Shown piece by piece: positions 26,304-34,305 of a stretch of DNA of 37,774 bases. The DNA comes from Crocosphaera sp. GTDB taxonomy: Bacteria; Cyanobacteriota; Cyanobacteriia; Cyanobacteriales; Microcystaceae. Position 1 is the first letter of the stretch, and each line of letters begins with the position of its first letter. The notes under the pieces were generated by a model that worked only from the letters and a program-made list of their open reading frames with translations, did no database searches and was not told where the DNA came from. Location: contig JASJDW010000011.1 in the NCBI GenBank assembly GCA_030064955.1, forward strand, positions 1 through 37,774, given 5' to 3'. The position numbers and the translations under genes were made by a program.

Positions 26304-26374
26304 GATTACATTTATAATTTCTACATTCTAAGTTTAACACTTATTTCCTCTAAATTGAGTTAAGAGTTTAAGCT

Positions 26375-26391
26375 ATACTAAAAAATAGTAT
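26375..26391. promoter_or_regulatory. Possible TA operator (inverted repeat)
   Basis: A perfect 6-bp inverted repeat, ATACTA-AAAAA-TAGTAT, 20 bp before the orphan hicB start. This is where antitoxin operators normally lie. Binding is inference. Confidence 0.35.
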
Positions 26392-26410
26392 CAAGATTTA
26401 GCTAAAAAAG

Positions 26411-26590
26411 ATGAAATTTAATGTAATTCTTGAACAAGATGAAGATAATATGTGGATTGTTGAATGTCCAAGTATTCCTGGTTGTATTAGTCAAGGTCAA
26501 ATAAAAGAAGAAGCATTAAATAATATTAAAGATGCTATTCTTACTTGTTTAGAAGTTCGTACAGAATTAGGATATACTTTAACATTTTGA
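26411..26590 (+). CDS. Short orphan HicB-family protein
   Basis: A 59-residue HicB-type protein: FNVILEQDEDNMWIVECPSI, then PGCISQGQIKEEALNNIKDA and ILTCLEVRTELG. This is the standard N-terminal RNase-H-like HicB domain. The usual C-terminal strand (a hydrophobic VEV-type ending) is missing: the frame stops at TGA 26588-26590, two bases before the second DUF1902-type hicB copy. No HicA partner adjoins it. The downstream insertion of the second hicB copy may have cut its end. It may still fold, but antitoxin activity is doubtful without a toxin. Confidence 0.7.
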   Translation: MKFNVILEQDEDNMWIVECPSIPGCISQGQIKEEALNNIKDAILTCLEVRTELGYTLTF

Positions 26591-26592
26591 TC

Positions 26593-26760
26593 ATGAAAAC
26601 TTTAATTACATTAAAAATAGAAAAGTTTGAAGAAAAAGGACAAGAATATTTTGTCGCAACTAGCGATCAAATACAAGGATTAGTTGCTGAGGGTAACACC
26701 ATTGAAGAAGTGATCGAAATTGCTTCAGATTTAGCTAAAATTTTAATTGAACTAAAATAA
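26593..26760 (+). pseudogene. Truncated second copy of the DUF1902-type hicB
   Basis: A 55-residue copy of the hicB at 25581. DNA identity runs for 159 bp with five changes (CAG/CAA, GAG/GAA, GGT/GGA, GAA/GAG, GTT/GTG), all synonymous. After LIEL the copy diverges and stops, so the last 25 residues including the FEYPLIVEV strand are lost. No hicA follows. The ATG at 26593 matches the start of the full copy; longer frames to 26545 overlap the preceding HicB gene. Confidence 0.75.
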
Positions 26761-26772
26761 TATGAAAATTTG

Positions 26773-26790
26773 TGTTATCATCGAATAACA
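26773..26790. promoter_or_regulatory. Possible operator of the next TA pair (inverted repeat)
   Basis: TGTTAT-CATCGA-ATAACA, 6-bp arms, 38 bp before the antitoxin start. Position fits an autoregulatory operator; function is inference. Confidence 0.35.
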
Positions 26791-26827
26791 TATAGTTTTT
26801 TAAGATAATTCATTGAGGTATCTAAAA

Positions 26828-27061
26828 ATGAATACAGAAACTTATGATGATATATTCAGTGCAGCATTATCTTTATCTCCTAGTTCAAAAGTAATGTTAG
26901 CTGAACACTTATTAAAGAGTTTAGATGATGAAAAGCAAGAAGAAATTGAGAAAATTTGGTCAGAAGAAGCAGAAAAAAGAGTGGAACAAATAGAACAAGG
27001 AGCAATCAAAACAATTAGTAAAAATGAAGTATTTCAGCAACTTAATTTAAAGCGAAAATAA
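26828..27061 (+). CDS. Addiction-module antitoxin (TIGR02574-like)
   Basis: A 77-residue acidic helical protein of the putative addiction-module component family: FSAALSLSPSSKVMLAEHLL, then KSLDDEKQEEIEKIWSEEAE and RVEQIEQGAIKTIS. Such proteins are paired with RelE/ParE-type toxins, and a ParE-like gene starts at the overlapping TAATG. The ATG at 26828 is preferred over an ATG at 26813 on family length. The frame is intact. Since the partner toxin carries an internal stop, the antitoxin is probably now free of its usual role. Confidence 0.82.
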   Translation: MNTETYDDIFSAALSLSPSSKVMLAEHLLKSLDDEKQEEIEKIWSEEAEKRVEQIEQGAIKTISKNEVFQQLNLKRK

Positions 27062-27354
27062 TGAATTTTGAATTTCACCCACAAGCGAAACAAGAATTAG
27101 AAGACGCTGTTAATTATTATGATAGTATTAGTCAAGCATTAGGGGATCAGTTCATTTTAGAAATACAAAAAACTTTAGAACGTATTGAAAAGTTTCCAGA
27201 AGCTTGGCTGCCACTATCAAAAAATACTCGAAAATGTAGAGTCTTGACTTTTCCTTATGGTGTTATATATTAATTAAAAGAAACAGAGATTTTCATTATT
27301 GCTATTATGCAACTTCAACGTCAACCTAATTATTGGGTTGATAGAGAATCATAG
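27061..27354 (+). pseudogene. RelE/ParE-family toxin with in-frame stop
   Basis: A ParE-type ribosome- or gyrase-directed toxin. The frame begins NFEFHPQAKQELEDAVNYYD, continues ALGDQFILEIQKTLERIEKF and RKCRVLTFPYGVIY, then meets a TAA at 27271-27273. Translation past the stop in the same frame gives LKETEIFIIAIMQLQRQPNY then WVDRES and a natural stop at 27354, which is the normal end of this family. One base change (CAA to TAA would restore Gln) accounts for the interruption. The truncated product lacks the last beta strand and is likely inactive. Confidence 0.82.
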
Positions 27355-27401
27355 GAAAATTAGGCTATACTCAAGATATAGATTGTTGGAATTTTGTAAT
27401 A

Positions 27402-27803
27402 ATGACACAATACTCTCTTAATTTACCGCCTCAATTACAACAAGAAGCAGAAAAATATGCCACTGATCAAGGTATAACATTAGATAATCTAATTATTTGG
27501 GCGATCGCTGAAAAGATTGGTAGTTTAAAACAAAATTTAGATGACAAAAATTTTTCAGGCATTATCTATTCTCGTAATCAAGAAGGTCAAATAATTCCTA
27601 AATTACGAGGAACAAATATACAAGTTAAAACATTAGTTATTGCGGTTAAAAATTGGCAATTAACGCCTCAACAAGTTGCTGATGAATATGGAATAAGCGA
27701 AGAACAAGTTAATAATGTTATGGCATTTTATGAACAACATCGTCAAGAAATTGATACAGCGATCGCTACTGATAAAGTTCTTGAATCTATCTATAATGAG
27801 TAA
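27402..27803 (+). CDS. DUF433-domain antitoxin
   Basis: A 133-residue protein. The first 40 residues (LNLPPQLQQEAEKYATDQGI, then LIIWAIAEKIG) look like a ribbon-helix-helix-type element. The DUF433 domain follows, about residues 55-125: RNQEGQIIPKLRGTNIQVKT, TPQQVADEYGISEEQVNNVM and FYEQHRQEID. DUF433 proteins are usual antitoxins of DUF5615 PIN-like toxins, and such a gene starts at 27796 inside the last codons (8-base overlap). The frame is intact. Confidence 0.82.
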   Translation: MTQYSLNLPPQLQQEAEKYATDQGITLDNLIIWAIAEKIGSLKQNLDDKNFSGIIYSRNQEGQIIPKLRGTNIQVKTLVIAVKNWQLTPQQVADEYGISEEQVNNVMAFYEQHRQEIDTAIATDKVLESIYNE

Positions 27804-28152
27804 GTTAAAATTACATTTAGATGCTGATACTTCTATTAAAGCATTATACAGTGCTTTAATTAATAAAGGTTATGATGTTACTCGAACTCCGACAGATTGG
27901 ATGGCATTAGATGCAAGTGATGATATACAATTATTAGGGGCAACAGCACAAGAAAGATGTATTTTTACTTTTAATATTCGAGATTTTTAAATCTTAGGAG
28001 AAAGATATCAAGAGCATTATGGTATTATCTTAGCAGCACAAAGTAGTTGGAATTTATCAAGTTTAATTGCTGCATTGAGTAAAATGTTATCTGAAACAGA
28101 AGCAGAGGAATTACAAGGATAAATTCGCTGGTTAAATCAATGGAAATGTTAA
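27796..28152 (+). pseudogene. DUF5615 PIN-like toxin with two in-frame stops
   Basis: A PIN-like RNase toxin of the DUF5615 (Mut7-C-like) family. It begins LKLHLDADTSIKALYSALIN with the conserved Asp, then TPTDWMALDASDDIQLLGAT and CIFTFNIRDF. A TAA follows at 27988-27990, after which the same frame continues ILGERYQEHYGIILAAQSSW and LSETEAEELQG, a second TAA (28120-28122), then IRWLNQWKC to 28152. The post-stop residues match what the family has there, so this was one gene of 118 codons. It is probably inactive, whereas its antitoxin is intact. Confidence 0.82.
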
Positions 28153-28166
28153 TATTGACAAAATTA

Positions 28167-28185
28167 GGTTTAACAGTGTTAAACC
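28167..28185. repeat. GGTTTAACA palindrome (copy 2)
   Basis: The perfect 19-bp palindrome GGTTTAACA-G-TGTTAAACC between the broken DUF5615 gene and the Rpn gene. The stretch after it (ATAATATTATAATTAT, GTAAGG, TAATAGTATTATGC) resembles that after copy 3. Confidence 0.75.
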
Positions 28186-28260
28186 CCGACATAATATTAT
28201 AATTATCGTAAGGTTATAATAGTATTATGCCCTGATGTTGTTAACTTATTGTTGTTTCTG

Positions 28261-29046
28261 ATGTATGATAATGTTTGTAAATTCTTAGCAGAAAAATTTA
28301 GTCGTGACTTTGCTAACTGGTTATTAAATGAACCCATCGAACTCACAGAATTAAAACCTACAGAACTATCTTTAAATCCTATTAGAGCAGATTCTTTAAT
28401 CTTTTTGCAATCGGATGATATTGTACTGCATATTGAGTTTCAAACCTCACCGGATGAAGACATACCTTTTAGGATGACTGACTATCGTTTACGGGTTTAT
28501 CGTCGCTATCCCAATAAAGAAATGTATCAAGTGGTGATCTATTTGAAACCTAGTAATTCAGAATTCGTGTATCAAAATACGTTTGAATTAACGAATTTAC
28601 GTCATCAATTTAATGTTATTCGATTGTGGGAACAACCAACAGATAGTTTTCTGAATAACTCAGGGTTATTACCTTTTGCTGTACTAACTCGTACTGATAA
28701 CCCAACAGAAACCTTAACCCAAATTGCTGCTATTATTGATAGTATGCCCAATAAACAACAGCAAAGTGATATTAGTGCATCCACAGCCATTTTATCTGGG
28801 TTAAAATTAGATCAAGACAGTATTAAACGTATTCTTAGGAGTGATATCATGAAAGAATCAGTTATTTATCAAGAAATTTTCCATGAAGGTGAAGTTAAAG
28901 CAATTAGAAATGTTGTTTTAAATATGCTTAAAAATAACATGAATATGGAGGATATTGCTAAAGTAACAGGATTAACCTTAGAACAAGTACAACAACTTAA
29001 TTCGTCTTTGAATAAAGAGGAGTCAAACTCAGGATTAACATTATGA
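28261..29046 (+). CDS. Rpn/PD-(D/E)XK nuclease-family protein
   Basis: A 261-residue protein of the Rpn (recombination-promoting nuclease / transposase_31-like) group, common in multiple copies in cyanobacteria. The PD-(D/E)XK core is shown by RADSLIFLQSDDIVLHIEFQ: Asp, then the E-x-Q of the active site. RMTDYRLRVYRRYPNKEMYQ follows, and FNVIRLWEQP in the core sheet. From the internal ATG at 28849 (MKESVIYQEIFHEGE) the C-terminal 65 residues form a module that also occurs alone at 25321 and 29043. A TTG at 28249 would add four residues; the ATG is preferred. Its stop overlaps the next gene by ATGA. DNA substrate and biological role are unknown. Confidence 0.82.
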   Translation: MYDNVCKFLAEKFSRDFANWLLNEPIELTELKPTELSLNPIRADSLIFLQSDDIVLHIEFQTSPDEDIPFRMTDYRLRVYRRYPNKEMYQVVIYLKPSNSEFVYQNTFELTNLRHQFNVIRLWEQPTDSFLNNSGLLPFAVLTRTDNPTETLTQIAAIIDSMPNKQQQSDISASTAILSGLKLDQDSIKRILRSDIMKESVIYQEIFHEGEVKAIRNVVLNMLKNNMNMEDIAKVTGLTLEQVQQLNSSLNKEESNSGLTL

Positions 29047-29243
29047 AAGAATCAGTTATTTATCAAGAAATTTTCCATGAAGGTGAAGTTAAAGGAGAAA
29101 AGAAAGGAAAACAAGAAGCAACTAAAAATATTGCTTTAAATATGCTCAGAAATAACATGAATCTTGAAGATATTGCTAAACTAACAGGACTAAATGTACA
29201 AGAAATTCAACAGCTTAATTCATCTTTAAATAGGGAGGAATAA
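29043..29243 (+). CDS. Free-standing Rpn C-terminal module (copy 2)
   Basis: A 66-residue protein starting MKESVIYQEIFHEGEVKGEK and ending DIAKLTGLNVQEIQQLNSSL. It is a tandem duplicate of the C-terminal module of the preceding Rpn protein, with an insertion GEKKGKQEAT between the two helices. The ATGA overlap with the Rpn stop would couple translation. It lacks any nuclease residues. Possibly a partner or decoy of the full protein; equally it may be a duplication in decay, although the frame is open. Confidence 0.6.
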   Translation: MKESVIYQEIFHEGEVKGEKKGKQEATKNIALNMLRNNMNLEDIAKLTGLNVQEIQQLNSSLNREE

Positions 29244-29269
29244 AACTAAGCAGTCATCCTAATATGTTG

Positions 29270-29287
29270 GGTTTAACACTGTTAACC
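29270..29287. repeat. GGTTTAACA palindrome (copy 3)
   Basis: GGTTTAACA-C-TGTTAACC, one T shorter on the right arm than copies 1 and 2. It lies after the second Rpn module gene and is followed by the words TACAAAACATTATAATTA and TAAGGGCATAATAATATTAT, part of which recur at copies 1 and 2. Confidence 0.7.
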
Positions 29288-29460
29288 CCCTACAAAACAT
29301 TATAATTACTGTAAGGGCATAATAATATTATGCTCTCATAACAAACACATTAATAGACAAAATACAGTATTCACCCTGATTGAAAAGGTGAAATACTGTG
29401 TGTAAAATAATAAGTTGAAGAAAAAATTTACTTGATTGTAGAGAGGGAGGAACGACTATG

Positions 29461-29637
29461 CTATTGAGATTGTTTCTGGATAGATATACTTCCCCCTTCT
29501 TTTCCTATAGAAATGTTCAATGATCCTGCAAACTTAGGGTTATAAATAGCAAATAAAGCTATTATCCCTATCACAAGAACACTGACAGTAATGGTTGTGT
29601 AAAAACCTGGCGGTTTAAAGAATTTTGGACGCTTCAT
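29461..29637 (-). CDS. Small single-helix membrane protein
   Basis: A 58-residue ORF starting MKRPKFFKPPGFYTT. One clear transmembrane segment (about residues 16-33, ITVSVLVIGIIALFAIY) follows a basic N-terminus, so N-in topology is likely. A polar tail with LNISIGKEGGSISIQKQSQ follows. Not recognised as a known photosystem or oxidase small subunit. No good ribosome site is seen. It is divergent from leuS. The positive-inside charge pattern and clean frame favour a real gene, but length alone is weak evidence. Confidence 0.45.
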   Translation of the reverse strand: MKRPKFFKPPGFYTTITVSVLVIGIIALFAIYNPKFAGSLNISIGKEGGSISIQKQSQ

Positions 29638-29836
29638 GAGAGATTGTTTGGGTGTAGTTATACAACCTCAATATATACTGTAGCATGATTAAACCTCCCA
29701 ATTCTTAAGAGAATGTATGAATTTGGGAAGTGTTATGTCTTCTAACTTCTGCATAACGATCACCTTCCAACCTCCCCACACATACCCCAACAATCAGGGA
29801 TAATTGATCTTGGAAATAGCAGTGGAGTAAACATTC

Positions 29837-32398
29837 GTGGAGTCCCAATATAACGCAGCAGCGATCGAACAAAAATGGCAACAAGACTGGGTTAAACAGG
29901 GGTTAGACAAAACCCCAGAAAACAGCGATAAACCCAAATTTTACGCCTTATCCATGTTTCCCTACCCATCCGGAAACCTACACATGGGCCATGTTCGCAA
30001 CTATGTTATTACAGATGTTATCGCCCGTCTCAAACGATTGCAAGGATACCGAGTCTTACATCCGATGGGGTGGGATGCGTTCGGACTTCCGGCGGAAAAT
30101 GCAGCCATCGATCGCAATATTCCCCCCGCAGACTGGACTTATAAAAATATTGCCCAAATGAAGCAACAGTTGCAAACTTTGGGACTCTCTATCGACTGGG
30201 ATCGAGAAGTGGCAACCTGTTCCCCAGACTATTACAAATGGACGCAATGGTTATTCTTGCAATTTTATCAAGCAGGGTTAGCTTATCAGAAGGAAGCAGC
30301 AGTTAACTGGGACCCCATCGATCAAACCGTGTTAGCGAATGAACAGGTGGACAGTGAGGGGTATTCCTGGCGATCGGGTGCTAAAGTAGAACGGAAACTG
30401 TTGCGTCAGTGGTTCTTTAAAATTACGGACTATGCAGAACAATTGTTAACCGACTTGGATAAACTGTCAGGATGGCCCGATCGTGTCAAGTTAATGCAGG
30501 AAAACTGGATCGGGAAGTCTGTGGGCGCATATTTAGAGTTTCCTGTCAAGGATAGTGACGAAAAAATAGCCGTCTTTACCACCCGTCCCGACACCGTTTA
30601 TGGGGTGACTTATGTAGTTTTGGCCCCCGAACATCCTTTGACCCCGAAAGTGACTACAGAGGGGCAAAAAGCAGCCGTAGAAGGGTTTATTGAAGAGGTA
30701 TCCAACGAAAGCGAAATTGAACGTACAGCAGAAGATAAACCCAAACGGGGTATATTGACCGGAGGGACTGCTATTAACCCCTTCAATGGCGAAGAAATCC
30801 CCATTTTGATTGCAGATTATGTATTGTATGAATATGGTACTGGTGCGGTGATGGGTGTACCGGCACATGATACCCGTGACTTTAAGTTTGCAACGGAGAA
30901 AGAGTTACCGATCAAAGTTGTTATTGTTCCTGAAAATTCCGAGGATAGCAACCCCACGTTAACAGAAGCATACACCGAACCTGGAATTATGGTCAATTCC
31001 GGTGAATTCGACGGAATGCAGTCCACAGAAGGCAAAACCGCCATTATTAACTATGCAGAGAAACAAGGTTACGGTAAAGCAAGGATACAGTATCGTTTGC
31101 GAGATTGGTTAATTTCTCGTCAGCGTTATTGGGGTTGTCCTATTCCTGTGGTGCATTGTCCCAGTTGTGGGACGGTTGCGGTTCCTGATGCCGATTTACC
31201 TGTTAAATTGCCTGAAAATGTCGAATTTACAGGTCGTGGGGCTTCTCCTTTGGCAAAATTAGAAGATTGGATCAATGTTCCTTGTCCCAGTTGTGGGGAA
31301 CCTGCAAAGCGTGAAACGGATACGATGGACACTTTTATTGATTCTTCTTGGTACTATTTACGTTACACGGATGCAATGAATGAACAAGAAGCATTTAAGT
31401 TAGAAAAAGCCAATGATTGGATGAATGTGGATCAATATGTTGGAGGTATTGAACACGCTATTTTACATCTGTTATATTCGCGCTTTTTTACTAAAGTATT
31501 ACGAGACAGAGGATTAGTGAATGTAGATGAACCGTTTAAGCGTCTTTTGACACAGGGAATGGTGCAAGCAATGGCCTATAAAAACCCCAAAACAGGTAAA
31601 TATATTCCTGTGGATAAAGTTAACCCTGAAAGTCCCACAGATCCCGATACTGGGGATGATTTAGAGGTGTTTTATGAGAAGATGTCTAAGTCAAAATATA
31701 ATGGCGTTGATCCTCAAAAAGTGTTAGGAAAATATGGGGCAGATACCGCTAGAATGTTCATCTTATTTAAAGCACCTCCTGAGAAAGATTTAGAATGGGA
31801 TGATGCAGACGTAGAAGGACAATTTCGCTTTTTAAATCGGGTGTGGCGTTTGGTTAATGGTTATGCAGAAAAGCAAGGCGAAGTTATTAGTAAAAAGGAG
31901 TTAAGCAAAGAAGAAAAAGACTTAAGACGTGCCATCCATACCGCTATTAAAGAGATATCCGAAGACTTAGAAGGGGACTATCAATTTAATACCGCAGTTT
32001 CGGAGTTAATGAAGTTAAGTAATGCCTTGAATGATGCAAAATGTATTAATTCTAGAGTGTATCAAGAGGGAATTGAAACCTTATTGATTTTACTCGCACC
32101 CTTTGCCCCTCATATTGCCGAGGAATTATGGCATAATTTGGGACATGAAACCTCAATCCATTTACAAACTTGGCCAGAGGTTGATCCTGATGCTTTAGTA
32201 GTGGATGAAATTACCCTAGTGATTCAAATTATGGGTAAGACAAGGGGAACCATTCAAGTACCAGCAAATTCCAGTAAAGAGGAGTTAGAAAAATTAGCCC
32301 GTGAGTCTGATATCGGTAAACGTAACTTAGACGGGAAAGAGGTTAAAAAAGTAATTGTTGTCCCTGGAAAATTAGTTAACTTTGTTGTTCCTAAATAA
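29837..32398 (+). CDS. leuS: Leucyl-tRNA synthetase
   Basis: Class I synthetase that charges tRNA-Leu and edits misacylated products. The 853-residue length is normal for the bacterial type. HIGH-type HMGH lies at residues 49-52 in [14 protein letters not shown], and KMSKS at 615-619. The editing domain is visible from about residue 225 ([20 protein letters not shown]) to about 420, with VPAHDTRDF carrying the conserved Asp. A zinc-type segment HCPSCG...CPSCG lies around 440-485. The GTG at 29837 begins the family-typical [14 protein letters not shown]. No other frame-consistent start fits. Confidence 0.98.
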   Translation: MESQYNAAAIEQKWQQDWVKQGLDKTPENSDKPKFYALSMFPYPSGNLHMGHVRNYVITDVIARLKRLQGYRVLHPMGWDAFGLPAENAAIDRNIPPADWTYKNIAQMKQQLQTLGLSIDWDREVATCSPDYYKWTQWLFLQFYQAGLAYQKEAAVNWDPIDQTVLANEQVDSEGYSWRSGAKVERKLLRQWFFKITDYAEQLLTDLDKLSGWPDRVKLMQENWIGKSVGAYLEFPVKDSDEKIAVFTTRPDTVYGVTYVVLAPEHPLTPKVTTEGQKAAVEGFIEEVSNESEIERTAEDKPKRGILTGGTAINPFNGEEIPILIADYVLYEYGTGAVMGVPAHDTRDFKFATEKELPIKVVIVPENSEDSNPTLTEAYTEPGIMVNSGEFDGMQSTEGKTAIINYAEKQGYGKARIQYRLRDWLISRQRYWGCPIPVVHCPSCGTVAVPDADLPVKLPENVEFTGRGASPLAKLEDWINVPCPSCGEPAKRETDTMDTFIDSSWYYLRYTDAMNEQEAFKLEKANDWMNVDQYVGGIEHAILHLLYSRFFTKVLRDRGLVNVDEPFKRLLTQGMVQAMAYKNPKTGKYIPVDKVNPESPTDPDTGDDLEVFYEKMSKSKYNGVDPQKVLGKYGADTARMFILFKAPPEKDLEWDDADVEGQFRFLNRVWRLVNGYAEKQGEVISKKELSKEEKDLRRAIHTAIKEISEDLEGDYQFNTAVSELMKLSNALNDAKCINSRVYQEGIETLLILLAPFAPHIAEELWHNLGHETSIHLQTWPEVDPDALVVDEITLVIQIMGKTRGTIQVPANSSKEELEKLARESDIGKRNLDGKEVKKVIVVPGKLVNFVVPK

Positions 32399-32406
32399 CC
32401 CCATAG

Positions 32407-32423
32407 GGTGGGCATTGCCCACC
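32407..32423. repeat. GGTGGGC-type dispersed hairpin (copy 2)
   Basis: A compact 7-bp hairpin GGTGGGC-ATT-GCCCACC, eight bases after the leuS stop. Relatives lie at 25077-25133 and 37564-37625. No T-run follows, so it is listed as a repeat rather than a terminator. Confidence 0.7.
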
Positions 32424-32462
32424 TCACTTATTATTAATCATATAACTAAAAGAGGAAAAAAA

Positions 32463-33608
32463 ATGATACGAGATTTAAGCATTAAAAATTATCGTTGTTT
32501 TGAAGATTTTTATGTTGATGGTTTAGCACAAGTTAATTTAATTGTTGGTGATAATAACAGTGGTAAAACGAGTTTGTTAGAAGCTATTTATCTTTTAGTT
32601 AATCAATCCAAAAATAACAATGAGCAAGTAGCATTAGTTGACATTTTAGAACATAGATTTGAATTTATAGGAAATAACACAAAACAAACATCTCAGTTTA
32701 TAGAAAAATATATATTCAATAACTTATATTATGGATATAATAATGAATTTGATTCAATAAAAGCATACATTATATCAATTTCGTCTTCGCAAGAGCAATC
32801 GATAAAATTAACTATAAATCTCAAAAATTTGCATTCTTCTTCATCTGAAGTAGATATGATTTTTAAAGAAATAATAGGTAAAGAGAATCAATTTTATCGA
32901 CGTATCGATTATTCAGTTAGAGAATATGTTTCGTACAATAATGCAAATAAAAAAATGAAAGTTTTTTATAGGAAAAAGTATGGAAATGAATGGCGTGACT
33001 TATCAACCAATCAAATAAATGAAATATATAGAGGTTTTCATTATCCTTGTAACTGTAATTTCTTATTTAATGATCAACAATCAAAATACAAAATAGACGA
33101 TTTATGGGATTCTATTATTTTAGAAGCGAAAGAAGACAAAATCATAGAAGCTTTACAAATCATAGATCCTAATATAGAAAAAATACATCTACCTATTAAA
33201 CAAATTCCTAGATTTCCTTTTCTAAAAATCAAAGGCATTAATCATTATATTCCTATTAACAGTATGGGACAAGGAATATCTAAAATACTCATATTAGGTA
33301 TGTTAATAATAAGAAGCGAAAATGGAGTATTATTAATCGACGAAATAGAAACAGGATTACATTACAAAGCTCAAACAGATATGTGGCGTTTACTTATAAA
33401 AACAGCACAAGAATTAAATGTACAAATCTTTGCAACTACCCATAGTTGGGACTGTATTTGTGCTTTTCAAGAAGCATTAGAAGACGTAGAAAATAAATCA
33501 GTGGGTAAACTATTTAGACTAGATAGTAAATACGGAAAACTTAGGGCAGTAGAATATAAAGCTGATGAAGTTTCTATTGCTGTTAATCAAGGTATTGAGG
33601 TGCGTTAA
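32463..33608 (+). CDS. OLD/RecF-like AAA ATPase, partner of TOPRIM protein
   Basis: A 381-residue ABC-type ATPase (AAA_15/AAA_21 group) with head domain only. It begins IRDLSIKNYRCFEDFYVDGL; Walker A GDNNSGKTSLLEAIY lies near residue 32. A long variable middle (about 60-260) has no coiled-coil heptads long enough for an SMC. The signature-like NSMGQGISKILILGM follows near 268, Walker B VLLIDEIETGLH near 290, and the switch His in ATTHSWDC near 325. It has no nuclease domain, but the next gene, with zero spacing (TAAATG), encodes a TOPRIM protein. This is the split arrangement of OLD-type systems such as PARIS. A defence or plasmid-control role is inference. The ATG at 32463 has AGAGGA upstream. 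Confidence 0.85.
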   Translation: MIRDLSIKNYRCFEDFYVDGLAQVNLIVGDNNSGKTSLLEAIYLLVNQSKNNNEQVALVDILEHRFEFIGNNTKQTSQFIEKYIFNNLYYGYNNEFDSIKAYIISISSSQEQSIKLTINLKNLHSSSSEVDMIFKEIIGKENQFYRRIDYSVREYVSYNNANKKMKVFYRKKYGNEWRDLSTNQINEIYRGFHYPCNCNFLFNDQQSKYKIDDLWDSIILEAKEDKIIEALQIIDPNIEKIHLPIKQIPRFPFLKIKGINHYIPINSMGQGISKILILGMLIIRSENGVLLIDEIETGLHYKAQTDMWRLLIKTAQELNVQIFATTHSWDCICAFQEALEDVENKSVGKLFRLDSKYGKLRAVEYKADEVSIAVNQGIEVR

Positions 33609-34283
33609 ATGCGAAGAAGAAAAACATCACGTCAACCTCATCCACAGCAGCTTTTAGTAGAAGGAGATAATGATAGGCACGTTGTTTGGGCATTATGTAA
33701 AAAATATAATATATCTCAAACATTTGTCGTAGAATTACCTGATTCTATAGAATTATCGGATGGAAAAAAAGCAACAGGAGTAGAAGCATTATTATTAGGA
33801 TTACCTATTAGATTAAAAGAACCTTATTTACAAACATTAGGAATCGTGGTTGATGCTGATCAAGATTTACAAGCAAGATGGCAAGCAATTAGTAATAAAC
33901 TAAAATCAGTAGGTTATGATAATATTCCTAAAACTCCTTGTGCTGAAGGTTGGATTTATGAACAAAATGAACTACCTAAAATTGGGGTGTGGATAATGCC
34001 TAATAATCAATTAATAGGAGAATTAGAAGATTTTGTTTCTTATTTAATTCCTAATGATGATCAATTACAATTGAAAGCTAACGAAATCTTAAATGAAATT
34101 GAAACATTAAAAATTAATCTTTATACTAAAGAAGATAGAACAAAAGCTTTCATTCATACTTGGTTAGCATGGCAAGAAAAACCAGGAATGCCAATGGGAC
34201 AAGCAATAACAGCAAAAATATTGAAATATGATAACGACATTATCCAAGCTTTTCTTAGTTGGTTGAATCGACTCTATCAGTAA
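33609..34283 (+). CDS. DUF3226/DUF4435-like TOPRIM protein
   Basis: A 224-residue protein with a TOPRIM-type metal site: the Glu of LLVEGDNDRHVV at residues 15-26, and Asp-x-Asp in LGIVVDADQDLQARW near residues 79-85. The middle part (GVWIMPNNQLIGELEDFVSY) carries the GxLED element seen in DUF3226/DUF4435 proteins. The C-terminal part is helical (TKAFIHTWLAWQEKPGMPMG). No helicase or topoisomerase domain is attached. The start codon follows the ATPase stop directly, so the two proteins are translationally coupled and likely form a complex. Nuclease activity is inferred from the fold, as in OLD and AriB effectors. Confidence 0.8.
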   Translation: MRRRKTSRQPHPQQLLVEGDNDRHVVWALCKKYNISQTFVVELPDSIELSDGKKATGVEALLLGLPIRLKEPYLQTLGIVVDADQDLQARWQAISNKLKSVGYDNIPKTPCAEGWIYEQNELPKIGVWIMPNNQLIGELEDFVSYLIPNDDQLQLKANEILNEIETLKINLYTKEDRTKAFIHTWLAWQEKPGMPMGQAITAKILKYDNDIIQAFLSWLNRLYQ

Positions 34284-34305
34284 ATAGGAGATGATGTTTA
34301 TCCTA

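Larger units (their letters stand above)
26045..26410. other. Intergenic region between hicA and an orphan HicB
   Basis: A 366-bp stretch with one doubtful minus-strand ORF (26121-26303) and, before the next gene, an inverted repeat at 26375-26391. Confidence 0.4.
29244..29836. other. Intergenic region before leuS
   Basis: About 590 bp containing palindrome copy 3 and one small minus-strand ORF (29461-29637). The part from 29640 to 29836 should carry the leuS promoter and, divergently, that of the small ORF. No sigma-70 box was fixed by eye. Confidence 0.5.
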
